Assembly (NCBI GenBank): GCA_007118975.1
Contig: SKQO01000016.1
Span: 1 to 64,000 of the forward strand
Reading direction: 5' to 3'
Source of the DNA: Halobacteriales archaeon
Lineage (GTDB): Archaea; Halobacteriota; Halobacteria; Halobacteriales; SKNY01
DNA length: 64,000 bases
The notes under the pieces are model-generated. The model worked only from the letters and a program-made list of their open reading frames with translations. It made no database searches and was not told where the DNA came from. Both the position numbers and the translations under genes were made by a program. Positions 30,353 to 39,925 of the stretch are shown in pieces; positions within the stretch are counted from its first letter, which is position 1; every line of letters starts with the position of its first letter.

Positions 30353-31117
30353 TTAATGGGCGACAGGATCAGCACGATCGTACCACGCGGGGTCCTGAAA
30401 CGACAGGTCGCGATTGAACATGGCTGCAGCATAGTTTTCGGACATCAACATCGCATGGTAGACCGCGGCGGTGATCGGGAGGGCCGTGTTGCTCGCGTGG
30501 CCGATCTCCACGGCGTATGCTTGATCCTTCGCCCACTCGGAAACCTCCATTCGTGGTCGGGACGGGCCGCCAGCAAGCTCGGTCCCTTCTGGGTCCTCGA
30601 ATTCATCGTCTCCCTCGGACGCGGATGCGGCACGCGTCCACCCGGCCGTCGTGTCATACTCCTGTTCGAAGAGCCGATCATCGAGTCCGAGCTCCAGAAG
30701 CTCGTCGACTTCTCGCGGTTCGACCCCGTTGTTTCGGAGAAATTCCACCATTTCGACGTCAACCATGACCCTGTTGTTCTGGCGCAGCCGATGACCGGCT
30801 TTCACGAGTTGCCCCGCCCCGAGATCTCCGAACCGGTGGTGCTGGGAACAGATCTCTTCGAGGATGGGTTTCACACGTTCGTAGGCGTCTTGGTCGCCCC
30901 CGAGAAACATCGTCGGTCGGTCTCCGGGCCCGCCCCACGTCAACGGCGCATCGAGAAAGGATGCTCCTCGCTCTTCGCAGGCCCGCAGATAATATCGATC
31001 CGTCTCGATCCGCGACGTTCCCGTATCCATTACCACCTGACCCTGCGAGAGTGCCGCCAGCACACCGTCGGCTCCTTCCATCGCTTGCTCGACGTATTTG
31101 CTTCGCGGGAGCGAGAA
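30353..31117 (-). pseudogene. NAD-dependent 3-hydroxyisobutyrate/6PGDH-like dehydrogenase, 5'-truncated at the TnpB element
   Basis: Reads ...FSLPRSKYVEQAMEGADGVLAALSQGQVVMDTGTSRIETDRYYLRACEERGASFLDAPLTWGGPGDRPTMFLGGD...GAGQLVKAGHRL; N-terminal Rossmann half (GFIGLGxMG) missing; frame meets TAG at the element junction. Confidence 0.82.
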
Positions 31118-31126
31118 CAGGGTAAG

Positions 31127-32463
31127 CTAACCCACGAGTGAACTCGTGGGCTTTCGGCATGGACTCCTGCTCTATCCCGATATCGGGAGAGCGATGTCGG
31201 CGCCACTCGCAGTCATTGCCCCGCCGTTCACGCGCACGCCTACGGGTGCGCCTCCTTCGGCTCCATTTTGGTTCCGAAGGAGCTCATATCCGATGTTCTT
31301 GGCTGCATTGTAATCGGCGTGATTCTCATAGCCACACGCTCGACACCGGAATCGCTCCTGTGTCGGCCGGTTCCGTGGATCAGTGTGCCCACACGTCGAG
31401 CACCGCCGGGAGGTTTGCTTTGGATCGACTTGCTCGACCTGGACGCCCCGTTCTTTGGCCTTGTACTCGACGAAGGCGTAGAGTTGCCGGAACGCCCACG
31501 CGTGTAAGCGCTTCGCGCCAGCCATTCGGTCTCGAATATCCGTCAGGTCCTCGAACGCGATGTGGGAACATGCACGATCCGCTGCCTCCTCGACAATGCC
31601 GTTGGCAATGCGGTGTAAAAGTATCGTGAATCGCCCAGTCTCTTTCTGTCCGATCGATTGTATCATCTCGTGGGCAGCTCGTGAACCACACCGGTGTAAC
31701 CCAGCACGTCGTTTCTCGTATTCGCGACGCCAGTGATCGAGTTCTGTTCCGGACCAGAACATGCCCGTCGACGTGACGGCAATGTTCTCGACCCCGAGAT
31801 CCACGCCGAGAACCGTTCCGTTCTCGACGGGGTCGGGAGCGTCCAGCTCAGCGATTGTTCTGAGATGGAGGTACCACTCGTCACTGTGGTCGCGATAGTG
31901 GAGCGTGGCGCCGGTTATTTCGTGATCCTCAGGCTCGATATACGCTTCGTGGGGCGTATCTGCAGTGTTCGATGGAAGGAGGTACGACACTTCGATCCGG
32001 CCGTTGACGGTTGCCAGTGAGGCACAGCTGTCGTGAAATGTTGCACTTCGTTTGTCGTACTCGAGAAACGGTGAGGAGAAGGTCGGCAGACTCGCGGTCT
32101 TGCTCTGCTTCCACTTGGTAACGGTGGCTGTGATCGCCTCACACGCCCGGCGACGAGCAGCCTGGACGTGATTGGCGTGGAGATCGGTATTGTCCCGGAC
32201 CGTCTCGTAGGTGCGTTCGTGGAGTGTCTCGGATTGCGTGAGCACGTAGCCATCTGCTTGGCGAGCTCGGTCGACCACGTAATTGGCCGCCCACAGGAAC
32301 TGCTCGATGGTCTCGTGGAGGAGTGTGGCCTGCTCGGGATCGACAGTCACTTTGACGGGAACCGTCCGACGCAGCTCCATCGCCACCGTTGGATCTGTGC
32401 TTGTATATAAACGTGCGCCAGTGAGCGGGAGGCAGCTCGAATGAGGTACCACTAGTTGGTGGC
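31127..32463 (-). mobile_element. IS1341-type (solo tnpB) element; ends approximate
   Basis: tnpB without tnpA. Right-end hairpin CCCACGAG-TGAA-CTCGTGGG (31131-31150). Left-end hairpin CCAC-TAGTTG-GTGG (32449-32462) next to TTAC (reverse strand, 32467-32464), an IS605-like target. Confidence 0.7.
31172..32380 (-). CDS. tnpB: RNA-guided endonuclease TnpB family (IS605 OrfB)
   Basis: RuvC residues intact: LGVDLGVENIAV (D), IAFEDLTDIR (E), NHADYNAAKNI (D); zinc ribbon CSTCGHTDPRNRPTQERFRCRACGY. Start at MELRRTVPVK. Confidence 0.93.
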   Translation of the reverse strand: MELRRTVPVKVTVDPEQATLLHETIEQFLWAANYVVDRARQADGYVLTQSETLHERTYETVRDNTDLHANHVQAARRRACEAITATVTKWKQSKTASLPTFSSPFLEYDKRSATFHDSCASLATVNGRIEVSYLLPSNTADTPHEAYIEPEDHEITGATLHYRDHSDEWYLHLRTIAELDAPDPVENGTVLGVDLGVENIAVTSTGMFWSGTELDHWRREYEKRRAGLHRCGSRAAHEMIQSIGQKETGRFTILLHRIANGIVEEAADRACSHIAFEDLTDIRDRMAGAKRLHAWAFRQLYAFVEYKAKERGVQVEQVDPKQTSRRCSTCGHTDPRNRPTQERFRCRACGYENHADYNAAKNIGYELLRNQNGAEGGAPVGVRVNGGAMTASGADIALPISG

Positions 32464-32940
32464 GTAAGTGACGCGCTTCCTCCCACGAACGAATCCGTGG
32501 CTTTCCGCGCTGCTTCTGTATGATCGGTAGAAACCATCGAAGATACGTCACAAGGTGGTTTTGGTTCCGGTGGCCCCAGAGGCGGGGGTACCCTCCGTTG
32601 TGTCCCGGACACTGCATGACGGACGATGGTATCGGAGAACCTCGGACCAGCCGGCCAGCAGGTATCGGCTTGTACCGGCTACTCGGACATGTTGGCGGTC
32701 ACTTGCAGGCGCTAATGGATCGGCGGTCAAACAAGCATGGATTACTCGGTGAGACTTCCCGGAGCGACGAGAAGTCCGATATCGGTGATAACGACGCGTG
32801 AGTCGTACGATTCTAGCATGAGAGGGTATTGGTTTTCCGCTTGATCAGGACGTATCGACGCCATGTCCGCGACCGGAATTGCTGTCTTCGGCCAACGCCG
32901 TCCCGGAGATTGATGGTGACGCTCGTCGAGACAGTTCGAC

Positions 32941-33789
32941 ATGGATACGATATTGATAACAGGTGGAAGCGGGCGGATCGGATCCGCGGTCATCGAGCAC
33001 GCGAACGCTGCGGGCTATCGGACCGTCAGTGTCGATCGTGTCGAGAATAAAAACGACCCAGATCGGTTCATTACAGCCGACGTGACGGATGCTGGGCAAC
33101 TGTACAGTGTCGTTGCGATGGCATCCCCGGACGCCATCATTCATCTCGGAGCTATCCCCAACGCAGGGGGTGATCCGGATCACGTCGTCTACGAGAGCAA
33201 TGCGATCGGTGCATATCACGTTCTCGCGGCGGCAGCCGCCGTCGGTGTCGACACGGTTTGCTCGGCCTCGAGCATCCAGGCGATGGGGACGTCCGTGGAA
33301 GAGTGGATCGAGTACCTGCCCGTGGATGAAGCACATCCGATGGTACCGCGAAACCCCTACGAACTCGGCAAACAGACCGTCGAGCAGCTGTCTGATGGGT
33401 TCGCGCGCCGCGAGGGCCCGCCGTTTTCGCTGGCGACGTTCCGGTTCCCGCATGTACAAACGGACGAGGCATTCCGCCAGTGGTTGCCGCAAGATCCTGA
33501 GGATCTGGAACCTGGCATGGGTCGCTTCCTCTTTGCCTACTGTGCCATCGACGACGTCGCACGCCTGCTGTTACGCGCGGTCGAAACCGACCTCGATGGC
33601 CACGAGCGGTTCTGGGTGAGCGCGCCCGACACCCGCACCACCGTCCCAACGCCGACGTTGATTGCCGACCACCACCCGCACGCCGAGCTCCGCACGGAGT
33701 TTGCGGATAACGATCCGTTGATCAGCACGGCGAAGGCGACCAACCTTCTCGGCTGGGAACCGAGGATTAGCTGGCGCCAGTGGGAGTAA
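32941..33789 (+). CDS. NAD-dependent epimerase/dehydratase
   Basis: ILITGGSGRIGSAVIEHA Rossmann motif, PRNPYELGKQTVEQL (YxxxK). Confidence 0.92.
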   Translation: MDTILITGGSGRIGSAVIEHANAAGYRTVSVDRVENKNDPDRFITADVTDAGQLYSVVAMASPDAIIHLGAIPNAGGDPDHVVYESNAIGAYHVLAAAAAVGVDTVCSASSIQAMGTSVEEWIEYLPVDEAHPMVPRNPYELGKQTVEQLSDGFARREGPPFSLATFRFPHVQTDEAFRQWLPQDPEDLEPGMGRFLFAYCAIDDVARLLLRAVETDLDGHERFWVSAPDTRTTVPTPTLIADHHPHAELRTEFADNDPLISTAKATNLLGWEPRISWRQWE

Positions 33790-34082
33790 GACGTCACTTA
33801 GTTGCGAGCGCGAAACCGACGCATCGATCTCGGATCGACACAGCAGTGTAGCCACGTGCACGGACCAATTCGGACGGGTGGGTCGGTTTGTGACGCCCGG
33901 CAACGGTCGCTGTGCCGTCGTCGATAGGCAGGATTGCGGTCTTCACCGGATCATCGAGGCCACCTGGGAGGACTCACGTCCTTTCACTCGGGTAGATCCG
34001 GATCTCGGCGGTTGATCTACTCGGTGGGATAGGCTACCAAACAATCCCAACGTGTAGGGTTGCGAGTATCCCTCCCAAACGT

Positions 34083-35612
34083 TTACGACCAGACAAGGGG
34101 GAGCCACCAGATCGCGAAGACCGAGATTACGAGGATGGCTGGCAGCGTGAGGGCAAACCCGATCTTGACCATCTCGGGGATGGTCATGTATCCACTCCCG
34201 AAAACGATGGCGTTCGGGGCGGTAGCCACGGGAAGCATGAACGCAAAGGATGCCGCGAAAGCAGCGGTCGCCATCAGCGTAAGGGGTGTCATTCCGATGG
34301 CAAGCCCGATACTCAACGTAATCGGCATGAACAGGGAAGCGGTCGCCGTGTTCGACGTCACGTTCGTGAGAAAGATAACGACGGTCGCGACGAGCAGGAT
34401 CATTACCCCGAGTTCCGTGACGCCCAGGTCGGCAATCGCAGTTGCCACTACGCTGTCGAGGCCGCTCTCCTGGAACCCTCGTGCAATGGAAAACCCAGCG
34501 CCGAGTAACAGCAGGACACCCCAGGGGACCCGCGACGTGTACTCCCAATCGAGGAGTCGTTCGCCGTCGACAGGAATCAGGAACACCAGCACTCCCCCGA
34601 TGATTGCGATCACTGTGTCGGACAGCATCGGTACGACAGGTTGCAACACGAATGGTCGGAGGACCCAGGCGCTTGCGACGAGTCCGAACACGAGGAGGAC
34701 GCGCCGCTCTCCGGTCGTCATCGCCCCGAGTTCACGGAGTTGCTCGTCGATGACGTCGGCGCGTCCCGGTTCCCGGTCGATCGTTGGTCGGAGAAGCACG
34801 ACGAGTAGGGCCCAGGTGATAAGGAGGAAGGTGATCGCCAGGGGGACCCCCACCAGCATCCATTCGAGGAAGCCGATCTCGATGCCGAGGTTCGACTCGG
34901 CGACACCTGCCAGCACGGCGTTCGGTGGACTGCCGATGAGCGTGGCCGCACCGCCGACCGACGCCCCATATGCGATTGCCAACATCAGGGCCAGTCCGAA
35001 CGACGTGTTCGGCAGGTCGAACGGACCGTCCTCGAGGTCGTGGAGGAGTTGTCCGTCCACTTCGAATGGTTCGTTGGGGTCGAGGATATCTTCTCGATCG
35101 AGCGGCGGCGATCGACGGCCACCGATGGCCGTCAGTTCCACGATGACGGCCGCCCCGATCGGGACCATCATCATCGCCGTCGCAGTATTCGAAATCCACA
35201 TCGAGAGGAATGCGGTCGCGACCATGAACCCGAGGACCAGCCCCTTCCCACTCGTGCCTACGGTGGATATGATCAGCAGGGAGAGCCGATGGTGCAGGTT
35301 CCACCGTTCGATTGCCAGGGCGAGCAAAAATCCGCCGAGCAGCAGAAACACGATCGGGTCCGCGTAAGGCGCGGTGGTACGCGCAGCCGACATTACTCCC
35401 GTTACCGGAAAGAGGACAATCGGAAGCAACGACGTAACTGGAATCGGGACGGCTTCGGTGACCCACCAGACGACCACCCACGCTGTACTGGCCAGCACGG
35501 CGGTGGGTCCAGCATCTAGTCCGAACGGGGTGGTCACGAAGATGGCGAGAAAGGTCAGCGGTCCGAGAACGACCCCGATGGATTTGCGCGTCGGTCCCCC
35601 GTCGGGGCACAT
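34083..35612 (-). CDS. SLC13/DASS family carrier
   Basis: Polytopic protein; SNTATAMMMVPIGAAV and NVTSNTATASLFMPI (duplicated SNT motifs), GGAATLIGSPPNAVLAG. Confidence 0.92.
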   Translation of the reverse strand: MCPDGGPTRKSIGVVLGPLTFLAIFVTTPFGLDAGPTAVLASTAWVVVWWVTEAVPIPVTSLLPIVLFPVTGVMSAARTTAPYADPIVFLLLGGFLLALAIERWNLHHRLSLLIISTVGTSGKGLVLGFMVATAFLSMWISNTATAMMMVPIGAAVIVELTAIGGRRSPPLDREDILDPNEPFEVDGQLLHDLEDGPFDLPNTSFGLALMLAIAYGASVGGAATLIGSPPNAVLAGVAESNLGIEIGFLEWMLVGVPLAITFLLITWALLVVLLRPTIDREPGRADVIDEQLRELGAMTTGERRVLLVFGLVASAWVLRPFVLQPVVPMLSDTVIAIIGGVLVFLIPVDGERLLDWEYTSRVPWGVLLLLGAGFSIARGFQESGLDSVVATAIADLGVTELGVMILLVATVVIFLTNVTSNTATASLFMPITLSIGLAIGMTPLTLMATAAFAASFAFMLPVATAPNAIVFGSGYMTIPEMVKIGFALTLPAILVISVFAIWWLPLVWS

Positions 35613-36090
35613 GTATGTCTTCTCGCGGAGAATGTCACATATAACGTGCTCGATCGGTGTCGCCTCCGTTCTGGGATCTTGTCTCCCGGTAGCGCGGGTC
35701 ACCGCTCGTGGCGAGGGGGACTGTCGTACCGGAGCGGAACCACCCCGAATGAATGTATCGCCGGGACGATCCCGGGCAACGTGCGGTCGATCGGTGGCCG
35801 GTCCAGTACTCCCTGCTACCCGGAATGATCCTCTCCTAGGGCGGGGCGCGTTCACCGAACCTGCAGCCAGTCCCGGAAGCCGCGGGGCCCACCACGTCCC
35901 GGGCGGTCTCCCGGCAAGGGAGTAACCGCTATCGGCTTGGAGGCCCCTGCAGCTGATTCATCGAGTACGCTTGCATCGGGAACAACGCGATCCATCACAC
36001 GGGTCGGCATGCGAACATTCCGTGGATGTCTACCGGGGCAATTCGCTATCCTCCGCGTGCAAGCGGGGTCTCAGAGGATGCGACTAACTG

Positions 36091-36456
36091 TTACTCGACG
36101 GGTTCGAATTCGCGGGTTCCGGTATCGTAGGCGATCACCGCTTTGGCGTCTTCGTTCCCCTGGTTCACGGCCCGGTGCGCTTGCCCTCGGGGGATGTGGA
36201 GGCAGTCCCCCGGTTCCAGCGTCGTCGATTCATCGTCAAGCCAGTGCTCGATCGTTCCCTCGAGCACCAGCAGTGCCTCGTCACAGTTCGGGTGAGCATG
36301 TTCGGGGTTCTCCGCGCCGGCAAAAATGGTGACGTGACCGACCGTGAGTGCGTCACTGGCCGTGAGCGCTGCGCTGTCGACCCAGGTGATCGTTCCCCAT
36401 TCGTGCGTCTCCTGTCGCTGCTCGTGTGACCGCGTCACTAGTTCGTCGATCGCCAT
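36091..36456 (-). CDS. cupin domain protein
   Basis: PEHAHPNCDEALLVLEGTIEHWLDDESTTLEPGDCLHIPRGQAHRAVN. Confidence 0.88.
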   Translation of the reverse strand: MAIDELVTRSHEQRQETHEWGTITWVDSAALTASDALTVGHVTIFAGAENPEHAHPNCDEALLVLEGTIEHWLDDESTTLEPGDCLHIPRGQAHRAVNQGNEDAKAVIAYDTGTREFEPVE

Positions 36457-36563
36457 CGCGCTCCGTTTTCCCGCGCACCGATTTGATTCCCCGGCATCCG
36501 GTAGCGGCAAGCGGCGCTGGCATCCTCCCGCATATAAGAAACTTCCTCGAGGTACCGCGCGTG

Positions 36564-37673
36564 ATGGATCGGATACGACTCGGGATCGTCGGCGCCGCCG
36601 GTCGTGGGATAGCCTACGAGATCCCGGCATCGACGGACGACCGCATCGAGGTCACCGCCGTCTGTGACGTCTCCCCGGAAGGTCGCCACCGAGCACAGGA
36701 GGCGTTCGATGCAGCGCAATCCTTCTCGGATTTTCACGACATGCTCTGGGAGGCAGACCTGGATGCGGTGCTGATCGCGACGCCGAAGGAACACCACGTG
36801 CCCCAATCGGTTGCCGCACTCGAACGGGGCCTGCACGTACTCTGCGAGGTGCCAGCGGCCCGAAGCCTCGAGGAGGCTAAGGAACTCGTGCGAGCGGTCG
36901 AGTCATCCGATGGGACGTTCATGCTCGCCGAAAACGACGTCTTTCGACGGGCGTGGATGCTCGTCGCCGAACTCGTCGCGGACGGGCGGTTGGGGGACGT
37001 CTATTACGCTCGAAGCGAACGAATCACGTCCGGGAAGGAGAAAATGGAGCGGAGTCGCTGGCGGCGAACCTGGCGCGTCGGCCGTAACGGGATCACGTAC
37101 CCCACGCACAATCTGGGGCCACTATTGCGGTGGTTTCCGGGGGATCGCATCGATCGGGTCGCCTGTTCGGGCAGCGGCCATCATTACACCGATCCTCGGG
37201 GAGAAGGGTACGAACAGGAGGATTCCGTCGTCATGATGGCAAAGACCGAGCAGGATCACCTTATCGTCCATCGACAGGACATCCTCTCGGACCGACCGGC
37301 GTGCGGGTATCGCTTCGAGCTCCAGGGGACGGGCGGGTGCTTTGAATCGGCCGCTCACAGCGGAGACGAACACCGGATTTCGTTACAAGACGAAGACGCC
37401 GACGGCCAGTGGCAATCCCTGACAGCGTTCGAAGCGGCGTATCTCCCGGAGATGTGGCGCGAACTGCCCGCGGTGGCGTCGCAAACGGGACGAAACGGCG
37501 GCGATTATCTGGTCTTCCAATCGTTCGTCGATGCGATCGAATCCGGCTCCTCACCATCGATCGACGTCTACGAAGGCCTGGATATGACACTTCCAGGATT
37601 GGTGAGCGAACGGTCGATCGCAGCCGACGGCGAATGGATCGACGTTCCCGATCCGCGGGAGTGGTCTGCGTGA
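36564..37673 (+). CDS. Gfo/Idh/MocA family oxidoreductase
   Basis: RLGIVGAAGRG, DAVLIATPKEHHVPQSVAALERGLHVLCEVPAARSLEEAKEL. Confidence 0.92.
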   Translation: MDRIRLGIVGAAGRGIAYEIPASTDDRIEVTAVCDVSPEGRHRAQEAFDAAQSFSDFHDMLWEADLDAVLIATPKEHHVPQSVAALERGLHVLCEVPAARSLEEAKELVRAVESSDGTFMLAENDVFRRAWMLVAELVADGRLGDVYYARSERITSGKEKMERSRWRRTWRVGRNGITYPTHNLGPLLRWFPGDRIDRVACSGSGHHYTDPRGEGYEQEDSVVMMAKTEQDHLIVHRQDILSDRPACGYRFELQGTGGCFESAAHSGDEHRISLQDEDADGQWQSLTAFEAAYLPEMWRELPAVASQTGRNGGDYLVFQSFVDAIESGSSPSIDVYEGLDMTLPGLVSERSIAADGEWIDVPDPREWSA

Positions 37674-38785
37674 TCGAACGGATCGAGACGTTCACGCGGA
37701 AACAGGCCACCGTCGTCCGCGTCACAGACCACGCGGGCGAGCAAGGCATCGGCCAGTTTGCGACAGGAAATCACGACCTCGCGACACCGATTTTTCACGA
37801 GATCGTTGCACCGAAAGCCCTCGAACGGTCGGTAGACGACATCCCCGGCCTGGTTCGAGACATCCTCGAGCGCAGTTACAAGTATCCGGGTACGTTTGTC
37901 CTCCGCGGGCTCTGTGGGCTCGATACTGCACTCTATGACTTGTGGGGCAAACGCGAGGGGCGGACCGTTTGCGAGCTACTGGGTGGGCCGACCGACCCCG
38001 ATCCGGTGGCTGCCTACGGGTCTCGACTCCGACGAGACACGGACGCAGCGACCGAAATCGAGATCTGCGAACGCTTCCGGGAGGGGTGTGGACTGGAAGC
38101 CTTCAAGCTGAAGGTCGGAAAGCGTCTGGCATTCCGGAGCGATGCGGACGTCTGGCCCGGGCGGACCGAGGCGGTGGTGAGCGGCGTTCGCGAGGCCCTC
38201 GGTTCGGAGGTCGACTTGCTGGTCGATGCAAACTCGGCCTACTCCGCGGATCAGGCGATTGCCGTCGGCGAGGAAGTGCTCGAACCGAACGGCGTCATTC
38301 ACTTCGAGGAGCCTTGTCCGTACTGGGAACTAGACTGGACGGCGGGGGTTCGAGAGGCACTCGACCTGCCCGTCGCCGGCGGCGAACAGGACAACATGTT
38401 CGAGGTGTGGGCCAAGCAGTACGAACGAATCATCGAACGTCCCGTCGTCGATATCATCCAACCGGATGTGGGGTATCTCGGCGGGATCGCGCGGACGAAG
38501 CGGCTGGCCGACCGCGCAGCTGCGGCGGGGCTCCCCGTCGTGCCCCACGGTCCGAACCATACTTTGCAGAAAGTATTCACGCTTCATCTCCTCGCGGCGA
38601 TCGATAACACCGGGCCATACCCGTTCGAATATCGCATCCCCGATACCGGCGGCCACGGGATGTACGATCCGGAACCCACCGTGGACGAAGGAACAGTGCC
38701 CGTCCCGACTGCTGCACCGGGGTGGGGGGTCGAACTGGATACCGAATGGCTAGCTCGCGCAGCGTATGCCGTGAGCGAAACCTGA
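37670..38785 (+). CDS. enolase-superfamily (mandelate racemase/muconate lactonizing) dehydratase
   Basis: AFKLKVGKR, LLVDANSAYS, HFEEPCP, GGEQDN, DIIQPDVGYLGGIARTK. GTG start overlaps the upstream stop (GTGA). Confidence 0.9.
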   Translation: MIERIETFTRKQATVVRVTDHAGEQGIGQFATGNHDLATPIFHEIVAPKALERSVDDIPGLVRDILERSYKYPGTFVLRGLCGLDTALYDLWGKREGRTVCELLGGPTDPDPVAAYGSRLRRDTDAATEIEICERFREGCGLEAFKLKVGKRLAFRSDADVWPGRTEAVVSGVREALGSEVDLLVDANSAYSADQAIAVGEEVLEPNGVIHFEEPCPYWELDWTAGVREALDLPVAGGEQDNMFEVWAKQYERIIERPVVDIIQPDVGYLGGIARTKRLADRAAAAGLPVVPHGPNHTLQKVFTLHLLAAIDNTGPYPFEYRIPDTGGHGMYDPEPTVDEGTVPVPTAAPGWGVELDTEWLARAAYAVSET

Positions 38786-38977
38786 TGCTTCGCAAGTGGC
38801 AATGGCCGGCGGTGATTCACGTATCTCGTTTCGAGATCGAACACGATTCCCTCCCCCATACAGGTGGGCTCCCGTCCTCCTCAGACGACTCATCGCTCCA
38901 GTCTCGACGTGGCACAGCAGTGACGACCTTCTCGAGACCAACGCGATCAAGCACGAAGGGAGCGCTAGCGAACTCGT

Positions 38978-39532
38978 ATGGGATTTCACACCTTTCCACT
39001 CGAACGGGCGGGGGCCCTCGACGACCCATCCCGGTATCGGTTTTGTTCCCGGGAGGAACTCCTGGAGTTGCTCGACCCTGCACCGGTCGATCACGCACTC
39101 GATATCGGTTCGGGGACGGGCTTTTTCGCCGCGGAGGTGGCGCCGTTCGTCGGGACTCTCTCCTGTCTCGACCTGCAACCGGGGATGCATCGTGCATATC
39201 GACGGAAGGGGACGCCGGCGAACGTCCACCTCGTGACCGGCGTCGTGTCCGCGTTACCGTTCCATGACGATGTGTTCGATCGTGCCTTCTCCGTCGATAC
39301 CCACCACGAATATTATTCGCCGGCCGCGATGGAAGAACTCGCGCGAACGATCCGTCCCGGCGGCGGACTGGTCACGGTCGATTGGTCGGCGGATGGCACA
39401 GGTGATGACGGCCCGCCCCTTGCGGAACGCTACGGGCCCGGGGAGATTGTAGCACAGCTCGAGCTGGCGGGATTCGATGTCGTCGAACGGCGGGAGCGCC
39501 CCGAGACCGTCGCGATCGATGCTCGCCGATGA
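38978..39532 (+). CDS. class I SAM-dependent methyltransferase
   Basis: VDHALDIGSGTGFFAAEVAPFV (motif I), ALPFHDDVFDRAFSVDTHHEY. Confidence 0.85.
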   Translation: MGFHTFPLERAGALDDPSRYRFCSREELLELLDPAPVDHALDIGSGTGFFAAEVAPFVGTLSCLDLQPGMHRAYRRKGTPANVHLVTGVVSALPFHDDVFDRAFSVDTHHEYYSPAAMEELARTIRPGGGLVTVDWSADGTGDDGPPLAERYGPGEIVAQLELAGFDVVERRERPETVAIDARR

Positions 39533-39925
39533 TCGGGTGCGTTTTTTCGTGCACGCAACTTGGGGCTCCCCGACTCCTCCCTGGAGCGCTTAGGTACCGT
39601 TCCCCCGCGGCCGTCGGTGACGTGTGTCGAGCGGCCGTGACAGTTGTGCTTTCTACCGCTTAGCGGGTATTCCTGACAGTCCAAGCAGCTGTGATGATCC
39701 AACACGCGAGCTCGGCCGCTTGCCACGATTCCGATTACTGTTTTCACGACTCGTCGGTCGAGGACGAACTGCCGAGTTTCTCAACGCTCTCGAAAGGACG
39801 TATGGTCTCTGGCGCTGTTTCTCACCGGTGGGTTGCGGGAACCGTCGTGGCGGGACGGATGTGCTGGAACAACTACGACTGCGATCAACGATGGTTGCGT
39901 CTGTGCGCGATACCGAGCGTGCGGG

